From the NCBI GenBank assembly GCA_009379995.1, contig WHSR01000050.1, positions 1 through 40,124 of the forward strand: 40,124 nucleotides of DNA, read 5' to 3'. A model generated the notes under the pieces. It saw nothing but the letters and a program-made list of their open reading frames with translations, was not told where the DNA came from and searched no databases. The translations under genes were made by a program, and so were the position numbers. This DNA is from Streptosporangiales bacterium (GTDB lineage: Bacteria > Actinomycetota > Actinomycetes > Streptosporangiales > WHSR01). Position 1 is the first letter of the stretch; every line of letters starts with the position of its first letter. Shown in pieces: positions 23,986-32,013 of this stretch.

Positions 23986-24037
23986 CCAGGCTAGACCCGA
24001 TCACGTCGGCTCCCGGGAAACTCGCCCGGCAGCCTGG
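23986..24037. promoter_or_regulatory. Divergent promoter region between padR and the deaminase gene
   Basis: The 99 bases between the two starts (23952-24050) must hold both promoters. The only notable structure is a 7-bp inverted repeat, CCAGGCT (23986-23992) and AGCCTGG (24031-24037). No PadR box like those before the exporter is present. This repeat could be chance. Confidence 0.2.
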
Positions 24038-24050
24038 GTAAGGGGCAAAG

Positions 24051-25400
24051 GTGAGCACTCTGGTCCTTCGGGGTTGCGCCGTCGCCACCGTCGACGCGGA
24101 CGGGGCCGAGTACGCCGACGGCCACATCGTGATGGAGGACAACCGGATCGCCGCCGTCGGCCCCGGTCCCCCACCCCGAAGCCTCCGTGCCGACCGCCGC
24201 GTCGACGCCAGGGGCTGTCTGGCGACGCCGGGCCTGGTCAACTGCCACCACCACCTGTACCAGTGGCTGACCCGCGGCCTGGCCCAGCAGGCCGACCTCT
24301 TCGCCTGGCTGGAGACGCTGTACCCGGTGTGGGCGCGGCTGGACGCCGAGACGGAGTACGCGGCGGCCCGTGCCGCGCTCGCGATGCTGCTCACGTCGGG
24401 ATGCTCCACCACCACTGACCATCACTACGTGTTCCCGGCCGGCACGGGTGATCTGCTGGCCGCCGCGGTGGAGGCGGCGGGCTCGCTCGGGATCCGGTTC
24501 CATCCCTGCCGCGGATCGATGGACCTGGGCCGTTCCCAAGGAGGTCTGCCGCCGGACGAGATCGTCGAGGATCGCGACGCCGTACTCGACGCGACCGAGC
24601 GGGCGATCGACAGCTACCACGATCCCTCTCCCGACGCCATGCTGCGGGTCGCCGTGGCGCCCTGCGCACCTTTCACGGTGACCGAGGAGCTGATGCGCGA
24701 GTCGGCCGAGCTGGCCCGCCGCCGGCGGGTCCGGCTGCACACCCACCTCGCCGAGACCGTCGAGGAGGAGGACTACTGCCGGGACAAGCTCGGCCGTACG
24801 CCCACGGAGTACCTCGACGACCTCGGCTGGCTCGGCCCCGACGTATGGCTGGCGCACTGCGTGCACCTCGACGGGACGGCGGCGCGCCGGATCGGCGAGA
24901 CCGGGACGTCCGTCGCGCACTGCCCCAGCTCGAATGCCCGGCTCGGCTCCGGCATGGCACCGGTGCGGAGGCTGCTCGACGCCGACGTACCTGTCGGCCT
25001 CGGCGTGGACGGAGCGGCCGCGCACGAGGCCGGACAGCTCGTTCCGGAGCTGCGACAGGCACTGCACACCGCGCGGCTGCGCGACGGCGCGAGGGCACTC
25101 ACCGTACGGGAGGCGTTGCGGCTCGGCACCGCTGGCGGAGCCGCCTGCCTGGGCCGGGCGGGAGAGCTGGGCTCGCTCGAGCCGGGCAAGCTCGCCGACA
25201 TCGCGGTGTGGCGGCTGGACGACCTCGGCCACGCCGGGGTCGCCGACCCGGTGGCCGCGCTGGTCCTCGGACCCCCGCCGCGGGTGGACCTGCTCGTCGT
25301 GAACGGGCACCCGGTCGTCGAGAAGGGCGAGCTACTTACCGGTCCGGCCGACGAGATCGTCCGGCGCGCGGCCGCGGCAAGCCGCCGGCTCCAGGGCTAG
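24051..25400 (+). CDS. 8-oxoguanine deaminase-like amidohydrolase
   Basis: This 449-residue amidohydrolase belongs to the ATZ/TRZ/guanine-deaminase group and would hydrolyse an amino group from a purine-like ring. The metal-binding NCHHHLYQWLTRGLAQQ (about 62-80), then DLFAWLETLYPVWARL and TTDHHYVFP, is the pattern I know from 8-oxoguanine deaminases, which yield urate. Further ligands are in LHTHLAETVEEEDYC, WLAHCVHLD and GLGVDGAAAHEAG. GTG 24051 follows AAGGGG closely. Its stop overlaps the stop of the opposing mocA-like gene by 4 bases (CTAG). Isocytosine- or related deaminase activity cannot be excluded. The link to the purine theme of the window is strong. Confidence 0.8.
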   Translation: MSTLVLRGCAVATVDADGAEYADGHIVMEDNRIAAVGPGPPPRSLRADRRVDARGCLATPGLVNCHHHLYQWLTRGLAQQADLFAWLETLYPVWARLDAETEYAAARAALAMLLTSGCSTTTDHHYVFPAGTGDLLAAAVEAAGSLGIRFHPCRGSMDLGRSQGGLPPDEIVEDRDAVLDATERAIDSYHDPSPDAMLRVAVAPCAPFTVTEELMRESAELARRRRVRLHTHLAETVEEEDYCRDKLGRTPTEYLDDLGWLGPDVWLAHCVHLDGTAARRIGETGTSVAHCPSSNARLGSGMAPVRRLLDADVPVGLGVDGAAAHEAGQLVPELRQALHTARLRDGARALTVREALRLGTAGGAACLGRAGELGSLEPGKLADIAVWRLDDLGHAGVADPVAALVLGPPPRVDLLVVNGHPVVEKGELLTGPADEIVRRAAAASRRLQG

Positions 25401-25969
25401 GGTTCGTGGCCGAGAGCCGCCAGATCCTCCGCGGTGTCGATGTCGGCGGGGCTGCCCACGTCGTCGCAGGGCACCTCGGTCACGCGCTCCGGATGGGCGC
25501 GCAGGAACGGACGGGCGCCCACGTCACCCACGGCCATCCGGGCAGCCTCGTCCCAGTGTTCCCGTGCCAGCAGGACCGGGTTGCGTGGTGCACCGCCGTA
25601 CGTGGCGACGGCCACGCCGGCCCCGGAACCGTACGCGGCGACCAACCGGCGGACTGCGGCGGCCGTCACCCGAGGCTGGTCGACCAGGGCGACGACCGCC
25701 GCCTCCGCCGTCTCGGGCAGCGCCGCCAGCCCGGCGCGCAGCGACGATCCCATGCCGGTACGCCACTCGGCGTTGTGTACGGACCGGGCGCTCGGGACGG
25801 CGACATCGACCGCCCCGGTGACCACGATGACCGGGTCGCACCCGCCCTCCCGGAGCATCATCACCCCGCGCTCGGCGAGCGTACGACCATCCAGCTCGAC
25901 CAGGGCCTTGGGCCGGCCGAGCCGCGACCCCTCGCCCGCGGCGAGCAGCAGTCCAGCGACCTTCGGCAT
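25397..25969 (-). CDS. mocA: Molybdenum cofactor cytidylyltransferase-like nucleotidyltransferase (MocA family)
   Basis: This 190-residue NTP-transferase has the N-terminal GLLLAAGEGSRLGRPKALVEL motif (6-26) and the central ALVDQPRVTAAAVRRLV stretch typical of MocA/CoxC-type enzymes. These add CMP to molybdopterin for xanthine-dehydrogenase-family enzymes. It is the last gene of the MoxR-CoxE-XdhC-methyltransferase-MocA run and starts 9 bases after the methyltransferase stop. It probably finishes the cofactor for the hydroxylase at 6259-10105, 15 kb away, or for another such enzyme. Confidence 0.82.
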   Translation of the reverse strand: MPKVAGLLLAAGEGSRLGRPKALVELDGRTLAERGVMMLREGGCDPVIVVTGAVDVAVPSARSVHNAEWRTGMGSSLRAGLAALPETAEAAVVALVDQPRVTAAAVRRLVAAYGSGAGVAVATYGGAPRNPVLLAREHWDEAARMAVGDVGARPFLRAHPERVTEVPCDDVGSPADIDTAEDLAALGHEP

Positions 25970-25978
25970 GCCCGAACC

Positions 25979-26743
25979 TCAGTCCTCCTTGCGGGCGGCG
26001 ACGAACTGGGTGAGGCCGGCTACCTGCCTGCGGATGTCGGTGAAGCCGCGTTCGGCTAGCGCTTCGACGATCTCGTCGGGACGGAACATCGCCAATCCGG
26101 CGGCCCTGCCGAGCAACGCATCCGCCGTGGCGGCGAGCGTTACCCCGTGCCGGTGGGTGGTGAACAGCGCGATCCGGCCGGACGGGGCCAGAACCCGGGC
26201 CATGTGGTCGAGGGCCCGGAACGGATCCGCGAACAGATGGAGCGCGGCGAAGCAGCAGGCCGCGTCGAAGATCGCGTCCCGGAACGGCAGCCGCACCGCG
26301 TCCCCGCGGATGTAGCCGACGTTGTCGGCGGCCGGGTTGTCCGCCGCTCGGGCAAGCATGGACGCCGAGGCATCGATGCCCAGCACCAAGCCGTTCTCCC
26401 CCACCACGCGGGCCAGCTCACGGGTGACGTTCCCCGGTCCACAGGCGACGTCGAGGACCACCTCTCCCCCGGCCAGATCGAGCATCTCCCGCGCCATCCG
26501 GTACTCCTCGGCCATGCTCGGTCCGTGGAGCCCCTTGGCGAGCTGGCCCAGCAGCGGGCGCCACCACCGCTCGTAGATCGCGGGGACGAGCCGGGTCAGC
26601 ATGAGCGCCTGCCCCAAACCGGTCGGCTGCGGCGCATCGCCGCCCAACAGGTCGAGGTAGCCGCGGCTTAGGTCGCTTTCGGTCGGCACGGGGTCGAGGA
26701 GCGCAAGGGAGCGCTCGATCGCTGGGCTGGCCGGCTGCGTCAT
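25979..26743 (-). CDS. Class I SAM-dependent methyltransferase within the Mo-hydroxylase maturation operon
   Basis: This 254-residue Rossmann-fold methyltransferase has motif I VLDVACGPGNVTREL near residue 95, motif II VLGIDASASML, and an acidic-aromatic DAVRLPFRDAIFDAACC region. This is the UbiE/Methyltransf_11 pattern, preceded by about 85 unassigned residues (SDLSRGYLDLLG, YERWWRPLLGQLAKG). The substrate is not predictable. Its position, 16 bases after xdhC and 9 bases before mocA, is unusual and suggests co-expression with cofactor maturation. It may be a passenger. Confidence 0.8.
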   Translation of the reverse strand: MTQPASPAIERSLALLDPVPTESDLSRGYLDLLGGDAPQPTGLGQALMLTRLVPAIYERWWRPLLGQLAKGLHGPSMAEEYRMAREMLDLAGGEVVLDVACGPGNVTRELARVVGENGLVLGIDASASMLARAADNPAADNVGYIRGDAVRLPFRDAIFDAACCFAALHLFADPFRALDHMARVLAPSGRIALFTTHRHGVTLAATADALLGRAAGLAMFRPDEIVEALAERGFTDIRRQVAGLTQFVAARKED

Positions 26744-26759
26744 CGCTCGCGTACGCCGC

Positions 26760-27860
26760 TCACTGTGTTCCGTGGATCCGGCCCTTGGTCTCCATCAGCG
26801 GTTTGCCGGTGCCGCCCCAGCGGGTCTGGATAAGCTCCGCCGCGATCGACACCGCCGTCTCCTCCGGGGTACGGGCACCCACGTCCAGCCCGATCGGCGA
26901 GCGCAGGCGGCCCAGCTCCTCCTCGGTCATGCCGACCTCGCGGAGCCGGCGCAGCCGGTCGTCGTGGGTGCGGCGGCTGCCCATGGCTCCGATGTATCCC
27001 GCGTCGGTGCGCAGCGCGACCTGCAGCAGGGGGACGTCGAACTTCGGGTCGTGGGTGAGCACGCAGATCACCGTGCGGCCGTCTACCTCGGTCTCCTCCA
27101 GGTACTGATGCGGCCACTTCACCACTACCTCGTCGGCCTCGGGGAACCGCTTCGGTGTCGCGAACACGCCCCGCGCGTCGCAGACGGTGACGTAGTAGCC
27201 GAGGAACTTGCCGACCCGGGCGACGGCCGCGGCGAAGTCGATGGCGCCGAACACGAGCATCCGCGGCGGCGGCGCGAACGACTGCACGAACACCGTGAGG
27301 TCGTCGAGCCTGCGCTCGCCCTTCGGGCCGTAGTGCCGCTCGCCGGTCAGACCCTGGGCCAGCATTCCCCGGGCATCGTCGTCGACCGCGTCGTCCAGCC
27401 GCTGCGCGCCGAGCGACCCGGAGGTCCGATCCGGCCAGATGACGCGGCGCGCCCCCACCGCCCCTGGGCCGGCGGTAACCGTCGCCACGGCGACCGGTTC
27501 GTGTTGTTCGATGGACGCCGCCACCTCCGCGAGCTCCGGGAAGGTCTGCGCGTTCACCTGTTCGACGAAGATGTGGATGATCCCGCCGCAGGTCAACCCG
27601 ACGGAGAAGGCATCGTCGTCGCTGACGCCGTACTTCTCGAGAACCGACTCCCCCGACTCCATCACCTGCTGGGCGGCTTCGTAGACGGCCCCCTCGACGC
27701 AGCCGCCGGAGACGCTGCCGACGACCTCACCCTCCGCCGACACTGCCATCGCGGCACCCGGCTGCCGGGGAGCGCTGCGGAACGTGTTCACGACGGTGCC
27801 GAGCCCGAACGTCTCCCCGGCCTCGTACCACTTCAGGATGGAATCCAGTACGTCACGCAC
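26760..27860 (-). CDS. xdhC: XdhC/CoxF-family Mo-cofactor insertion protein
   Basis: This 366-residue protein has the XdhC_CoxI domain at the N-terminus (GLGTVVNTFRSAPRQPGAAMAV, SVSGGCVEGAVYE, LTCGGIIHIFVE) and the Rossmann-like XdhC_C domain from about residue 200 (RMLVFGAIDFAAAVARVGKFLGY, VCVLTHDPKFDVPLLQ, IGAMGSRRTHDDRL). XdhC binds sulfurated molybdenum cofactor and hands it to the hydroxylase. GTG 27860 overlaps the CoxE stop by 8 bases. Length and both domains are normal. Confidence 0.92.
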   Translation of the reverse strand: MRDVLDSILKWYEAGETFGLGTVVNTFRSAPRQPGAAMAVSAEGEVVGSVSGGCVEGAVYEAAQQVMESGESVLEKYGVSDDDAFSVGLTCGGIIHIFVEQVNAQTFPELAEVAASIEQHEPVAVATVTAGPGAVGARRVIWPDRTSGSLGAQRLDDAVDDDARGMLAQGLTGERHYGPKGERRLDDLTVFVQSFAPPPRMLVFGAIDFAAAVARVGKFLGYYVTVCDARGVFATPKRFPEADEVVVKWPHQYLEETEVDGRTVICVLTHDPKFDVPLLQVALRTDAGYIGAMGSRRTHDDRLRRLREVGMTEEELGRLRSPIGLDVGARTPEETAVSIAAELIQTRWGGTGKPLMETKGRIHGTQ

Positions 27861-28965
27861 GGCAGATCACCCCTGCCAGATATTCCAGGGACCCCAGGCT
27901 GTGTCCCTCGACGAAATCATCAATGCTCGGGAGTGCCGCCTGCATTCCCGCGGTCAGCGGCTGGTACCCCGGCTGCGCCTTGTGCGGGTTGGCCCACACG
28001 ACCCGGTGCGCCAGGCGGTGCAGCCGGACCATCTGCTCACCCAGAAGCATCGCGTCGCCGCGTTCCCAGCCGTCGGAGGCGATGACGACTATCCCGCCGC
28101 GAGCCATCCCGCGCTGACCCCAACGGTCGAGGAACTCCTTCAGCTCCTCGCCGAGGCGGGTGCCGCCGCTCCAGTCCGGGATGGCGTGCGACGCGGCGGC
28201 CATCGCGGTCTCCGCGTCGCGATGGCGCAGCTCAGGGGTGAGCCGAGTGAGCCGGGTGCCGATGCTGAACACCTCGGTGCGCCGCGGCTGGGACCGGACC
28301 ACCGCGTGGGCGAGCCGGAGCAGCGCGTCGGCGTACGGGGCCATCGACCCGCTGATGTCGACGAGGAGCACCACCCGGCGAGGTCGCTGCCGGTGTGCTC
28401 GGTGGTAGAGCCGGGAGGTCTCGCCGCCGCGACGCAGGGTCGCCCGGACGGTGCGGCCAGGGTCGAGCCGCCCATGGTGCGCGGCCGCGAATCGCCGCGA
28501 ACGGCGCATCGCCCTGCCGGTGTCCAGGAGCGCGAGCAGCCGGCGCACCTCGTCCCGTTCCACCGAGGACAGGTGCGTGACGTCGCGCTCCCGCAGCACC
28601 TCGACGTCGCTCGCGGTCGCCAGCGCCTGCGTCTCGGTCTCCTCGCCCTCTCCGGTGTCCCCCTGGCCGTCGGGACTGGCGACCTGCTGCACGATCTGCA
28701 CCGCGGGCGGACGAGACCGCATCGGCGGCGGACGCTCGCCGGTGAAGTACGCGGCGAACGCCTGGTCGTAGCGGGAGATGTCGTCCTCGCTGCCGCAGAG
28801 GGTCAGCCGGCCGGCCCAGTAGACGTCGTGGACGTCGAGCACGTCCAGATGGTCGAGGGCGGCGAGCATGGCCTGTACCCGCTCCGGTCCGGCGTCCACG
28901 CCTGCCGCCCGCAGCGTCCGGGCGAACCCGACCATGGTCGCCGTCGCGTCGCGCAGCAGGTACAC
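27853..28965 (-). CDS. coxE: CoxE-family VWA-domain protein
   Basis: This 370-residue protein has a C-terminal von Willebrand A domain with the MIDAS motif DISGSM (about 205-210) and VIASDGWERGD; the N-terminal part (GFARTLRAAGVDAGPERVQAMLAAL) is typical of CoxE. In Oligotropha, CoxD (a MoxR AAA+ ATPase) and CoxE act with CoxF to build the active site of CO dehydrogenase. The GTG 28965 start has GGAGGG nine bases upstream, and the MoxR stop is only six bases away. It is probably the ATPase's partner in maturation of a Mo-hydroxylase. Confidence 0.88.
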   Translation of the reverse strand: MYLLRDATATMVGFARTLRAAGVDAGPERVQAMLAALDHLDVLDVHDVYWAGRLTLCGSEDDISRYDQAFAAYFTGERPPPMRSRPPAVQIVQQVASPDGQGDTGEGEETETQALATASDVEVLRERDVTHLSSVERDEVRRLLALLDTGRAMRRSRRFAAAHHGRLDPGRTVRATLRRGGETSRLYHRAHRQRPRRVVLLVDISGSMAPYADALLRLAHAVVRSQPRRTEVFSIGTRLTRLTPELRHRDAETAMAAASHAIPDWSGGTRLGEELKEFLDRWGQRGMARGGIVVIASDGWERGDAMLLGEQMVRLHRLAHRVVWANPHKAQPGYQPLTAGMQAALPSIDDFVEGHSLGSLEYLAGVICRA

Positions 28966-28971
28966 CTCAAT

Positions 28972-29880
28972 TCACCCTCCGTCCGGACCCACGAAAGCGG
29001 CCAGGCCACGCCCGCGCGCCCGCTCCTGATCCTCGCGGTACTTCAGCACCGCGCCGAGCGTCACCGCGGCGAGGTCCGGATCGAGCTCGCGGGCACCGAG
29101 GGCGACGAGTGCCTCGGTCCAGTCGAGCGACTCGGCGACGCCAGGCGGCTTGAGCAGGTCCTCGGCGCGGAGCGCCTGCGCCGCCCGAGCCACCTGCTCC
29201 GCCAGGCGCTGCGTGGCGTCGGGCAGCCGGCGCCCGATGATGGCCACCTCGCGCTCGAAGGACGGGTGCTCCAGCCAGTGGTAGAGGCAGCGCCGCTTGA
29301 GCGCGTCATGGACCTCTCGCGTCCGGTTGGAGGTGACGACCACCACCGGCGGGACTTCGGCACGGATCGTGCCGAGCTCCGGAACCGAGATGGTGAAGTC
29401 GGACAGAACCTCCAGCAAGAATGCTTCGAACTCGTCGTCAGCGCGGTCCACCTCGTCGATGAGCAGCACGCTGGGGGTCGTCTCCAAGGCCTGGAGCAGC
29501 GGACGGGCGACGAGGAAACGGCGGTCGTACAGCTCGGCCTCGATGCGCTGCACGTCGGTGACGCCAGCCGCCTCGGCCGCACGCAGGTGGAGGAGCTGGC
29601 GGGGGAAGTCCCAGTCGTACAGCGCCTGCGTGGCGTCCAGCCCTTCGTAGCACTGCAGCCGGATGAGCGGGGCGTCGAGCACGTCGGCGAGCGCCGTCGC
29701 CAGCGAGGTCTTGCCGACGCCGGCCTCGCCCTCGAGGAACAATGGCCGGTGCATGCGCAGCGCCAGGAAGCAGGCGGTGGCCAGCCCTTCGTCGGCGAGG
29801 TAGGCATGCTCCCCGAGCCGCTCGGCGAGCTTGTCCGGAGTGTCCACAGCAAGGGTGGAAAGCCAACCGGTTTCCGTCAC
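28972..29880 (-). CDS. coxD: MoxR-family AAA+ ATPase (CoxD-like)
   Basis: This 302-residue AAA+ ATPase has Walker A GEAGVGKTS, Walker B VLLIDEVDRAD, sensor VVVVTSNRTREVHDALKRRCLYHW and the MoxR-type lid. MoxR proteins pair with VWA proteins as chaperones; CoxD does so in CO dehydrogenase maturation. I chose GTG 29880 because the cyclo-ligase-like gene ends at 29891 and GAGG lies just upstream; the frame is open to 29925. First gene of the maturation run coxD-coxE-xdhC-methyltransferase-mocA. Confidence 0.9.
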   Translation of the reverse strand: MTETGWLSTLAVDTPDKLAERLGEHAYLADEGLATACFLALRMHRPLFLEGEAGVGKTSLATALADVLDAPLIRLQCYEGLDATQALYDWDFPRQLLHLRAAEAAGVTDVQRIEAELYDRRFLVARPLLQALETTPSVLLIDEVDRADDEFEAFLLEVLSDFTISVPELGTIRAEVPPVVVVTSNRTREVHDALKRRCLYHWLEHPSFEREVAIIGRRLPDATQRLAEQVARAAQALRAEDLLKPPGVAESLDWTEALVALGARELDPDLAAVTLGAVLKYREDQERARGRGLAAFVGPDGG

Positions 29881-29890
29881 AACCCTCAGG

Positions 29891-30640
29891 TTACTTTGAC
29901 CGACCGTGCGGTCCAGCCCGCCCATGGTCGCGCAGCGCTGGGACGGCCGCGATCTTCGCCTCGTCGAGATGGTCCCACAGGATGCCCGGCGGTCGTTTGG
30001 CTCGCGGGCAGGAGATGACCTCCTCGGCCGTGACGATCCGGTTCACCCGGAAATCGTGTTCGGTCTCGGGAAGCGGTCCGTCCACGATCTGCACCGGGTG
30101 AACCGTGGTGACCAGCACCGTGCGCTCGTCGATCGAGCCGGCCCCGGCGAGCAGACCGAACTCCAGGTCGGAGAACCCGCCGCCCTTGCCGACCCGCACC
30201 CCTTCCCGGTTCACCGCCACGGTGCCGCAGACCACGAGGTCTATCCGCGGCACCCCGTCGATCCCGACCTTCTGCGCCTGTTGCGATGCCGCCCGGATGG
30301 AGGCCGCCCGGCGCGGAGATGTGGTGAGCCGGTCCGGGTCGAGCAGCATGAACGGCTGGTCCTCGGCAAGCCGGGGCACGGCCATGTACACCTGCTTGCC
30401 TTCCGCCAACGCCGTGGCCCGCACCGGTAGCTGCGGAGCATCCGGGTTGGCCTTGACGACACGCGCGTCGCGCCACTCCGGAAGCTCGGCCAGCCGGGCG
30501 GCTGCGGCCTCCGCTCCTGGGAAGTTCGGAATCCTTCCTCGGGTACCGGGAAAGCGTGCGGCACCCTCCCGTTCCAGCAACTCCCAGATCCGCTCGCGGA
30601 CCTCCTGCTTCGCCCCTGCGACCGCGGTCATCCGATCCAT
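29891..30640 (-). CDS. 5-formyltetrahydrofolate cyclo-ligase family protein
   Basis: This 249-residue protein belongs to the 5-FCL-like/MTHFSD family. ATP-grasp-unrelated cyclo-ligase features are visible: KQEVRERIWELLE at the start, VKANPDAPQLPVR, and the conserved VRVGKGGGFSDLEFGLL. Canonical enzymes are about 190 residues; this longer form is a common actinobacterial and archaeal variant whose substrate may differ. ATG 30640 (or ATG 30631) lacks a clear ribosome site. Its stop is 10 bases before the MoxR start, so it may head that operon. Confidence 0.78.
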   Translation of the reverse strand: MDRMTAVAGAKQEVRERIWELLEREGAARFPGTRGRIPNFPGAEAAAARLAELPEWRDARVVKANPDAPQLPVRATALAEGKQVYMAVPRLAEDQPFMLLDPDRLTTSPRRAASIRAASQQAQKVGIDGVPRIDLVVCGTVAVNREGVRVGKGGGFSDLEFGLLAGAGSIDERTVLVTTVHPVQIVDGPLPETEHDFRVNRIVTAEEVISCPRAKRPPGILWDHLDEAKIAAVPALRDHGRAGPHGRSK

Positions 30641-30723
30641 ACCGGGAGCCTAGGGTTGTCATCTCCAATGACTCAGCCGCAGCCGGCAGGTTGCCGGTAT
30701 GGAGTCGTAGACCGCGACGCCGG

Positions 30724-31173
30724 TCAAGGCCGTTCGGCGGGAGCTATCAGCGTCAGTTTGGGAAAGTAGGTACGGAACCGTCTGGCATCGCGAGTGAGCA
30801 GCCGATAACCGCTCACCGCCGCGTGCGCTCCGATGTAGAAGTCCGGTAGAGGCGAACGCTTCTGACCACCGACCCTCCGGTACCGGACGAACGCCTTGGC
30901 CGCAAGAAAGCCCGCCCGAAACGGAAGCGGGTCGCGAAGGTACTCCGAAGGCGGCAGAAACTCGTCGACCTCCTCCACGGACGCGTACGCCGCGGCCACC
31001 TCCGCATAGACGATCGGGTTGATCAGGACGGGGCCCTGGTCGGCCACATCCGCTAATACACGGGCCGACCAACCCATCCATGTGGGGTCCTCGAGCACAA
31101 CGTCAAGGAGAACGCAGGAATCTACGAGAGTCGGAGCCACACTGCTGGCGAGTCGGCCGTGGTCACTCGCCAC
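30724..31173 (-). CDS. PIN-domain toxin (VapC family), paired with an AbrB-type antitoxin
   Basis: This 149-residue PIN-domain protein has its first acidic ligand in PTLVDSCVLLDVV (Asp18), a Glu in NPIVYAEVAAAYASVEEV and the C-terminal acidic pair in LPDFYIGAHAAVSGYRLLTRDARRF. It probably cleaves RNA as the toxin of a pair. The proposed GTG 31173 start overlaps the antitoxin stop by 11 bases. It is a different subfamily from the PIN protein at 20716-21114 and has a different type of partner. Confidence 0.82.
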   Translation of the reverse strand: MASDHGRLASSVAPTLVDSCVLLDVVLEDPTWMGWSARVLADVADQGPVLINPIVYAEVAAAYASVEEVDEFLPPSEYLRDPLPFRAGFLAAKAFVRYRRVGGQKRSPLPDFYIGAHAAVSGYRLLTRDARRFRTYFPKLTLIAPAERP

Positions 31174-31402
31174 GCAGCAACTCCATCAGCTCGTCGGTGC
31201 TCATACCCTCGACCTCTCTCGCGCTGGCGCTCCCGCGAAGGCGACGTACGAGCCGCTGGCCACGAGTCTCGGCTCCCTCGACCCGCACGATCCGCAGGGT
31301 GCTCCCCTCCTCGACGACCTCGACCTCATCGCCTTCGCGCAGCCCGTACTTGGCTCGCAGCGGCGCCGGGATGGTGACCTGCCCCTTGCTGTTGAGTCTC
31401 AT
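31163..31402 (-). CDS. AbrB/MazE-type antitoxin (SpoVT-AbrB domain)
   Basis: This 79-residue protein starts MRLNSKGQVTIPAPLRAKYG, then LREGDEVEVVEEGSTLRIV: a swapped-hairpin AbrB DNA-binding domain covering residues 1-45. The C-terminal tail (EVEGMSTDELMELLRGE) would bind the PIN toxin. I chose ATG 31402 rather than GTG 31408 because AGGGG is five bases upstream of the ATG. A direct repeat lies in the promoter region. Confidence 0.82.
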   Translation of the reverse strand: MRLNSKGQVTIPAPLRAKYGLREGDEVEVVEEGSTLRIVRVEGAETRGQRLVRRLRGSASAREVEGMSTDELMELLRGE

Positions 31403-31414
31403 ACTCACCCCTGA

Positions 31415-31440
31415 AGTATTACGTGTCTCTAGTATTACAT
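31415..31440 (-). promoter_or_regulatory. Direct repeat AGTATTACRT upstream of the AbrB-type antitoxin
   Basis: AGTATTACGT (31415-31424) and AGTATTACAT (31431-31440) repeat with a 16-base period, 13 to 38 bases before the ATG. Read on the minus strand each gives GTAATACT, which can also serve as a -10 element. A site combining promoter and antitoxin operator is likely. This AT-rich patch stands out from the surrounding GC-rich DNA. Confidence 0.45.
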
Positions 31441-31474
31441 ACCCCGGCCCGTCGAATGAATGGGAACCTCTTGA

Positions 31475-31531
31475 CAGAGCTGGTGACCAGCGAAGGCGAC
31501 ATACCGGGCGGAGATTTGGTCACCGACTCTG
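31475..31531 (-). terminator. Hairpin between the PH-domain gene and the AbrB-type antitoxin gene
   Basis: GGTGACCA (31482-31489) pairs with TGGTCACC (31517-31524). A 2-base mismatch follows, then CAGAG (31475-31479) pairs with CTCTG (31527-31531). It lies downstream of the hisG/PH-domain genes and upstream of the antitoxin promoter, so it probably ends the rib-his transcript. Confidence 0.5.
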
Positions 31532-31548
31532 CTAAGAGAGGGCCGCCA

Positions 31549-32013
31549 CTAATGCGAAGGTTGGTCCGGCTCGACGGCCTCGCCCCGCTCGTGCAGGAGC
31601 GCCTCCAGTTCGGCGAGTGCGGTCCGGGCGCGCTCGCCGTCGGAGGCCTGGATCCCCATGGCGGCGAGCGTCGTCCCGTCCGCCAGGTCGAGGGTTGGCC
31701 AGGGTTCACCGCGGGTCATCGTGACGTCGACGACCTCGGCCCATTCCAGTTGGTGCCGGCGCACCACGTTGACGACTGTCAGCCCGTGCTCGTCGGCGGT
31801 GAGCCGCGGATGTCCGAGGAAGTACAGCCCGCCGGCGATGAGCAGCCCGACGACGACGAACCCGATCCGGTCCCCGAGCTGGAAGGGCTGCGGTAAGGCA
31901 ACCGCCAGCGTCGCGGAGACGGCCGGCACGACGATGGCCAGCGTGTGCGGGATCACCCGGCCCCGACGGGGTCGCCAGGTGGCCGGCAGCGAGGGCGCCC
32001 CCACGGCGTTCAC
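31549..32013 (-). CDS. Small membrane protein with PH-like (PH_6) domain
   Basis: This 154-residue protein has a basic N-terminus, two hydrophobic segments (about 22-42 and 50-67, HTLAIVVPAVSATLAVALP and IGFVVVGLLIAGGLYFLG), and a cytoplasmic domain with RLTADEHGLTVVNVVRRHQLEWAEV. That last block is the pattern of the actinobacterial PH_6 family often found beside hisG. The GTG 32013 start overlaps the hisG stop (GTGA). Function unknown. Confidence 0.8.
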   Translation of the reverse strand: MNAVGAPSLPATWRPRRGRVIPHTLAIVVPAVSATLAVALPQPFQLGDRIGFVVVGLLIAGGLYFLGHPRLTADEHGLTVVNVVRRHQLEWAEVVDVTMTRGEPWPTLDLADGTTLAAMGIQASDGERARTALAELEALLHERGEAVEPDQPSH

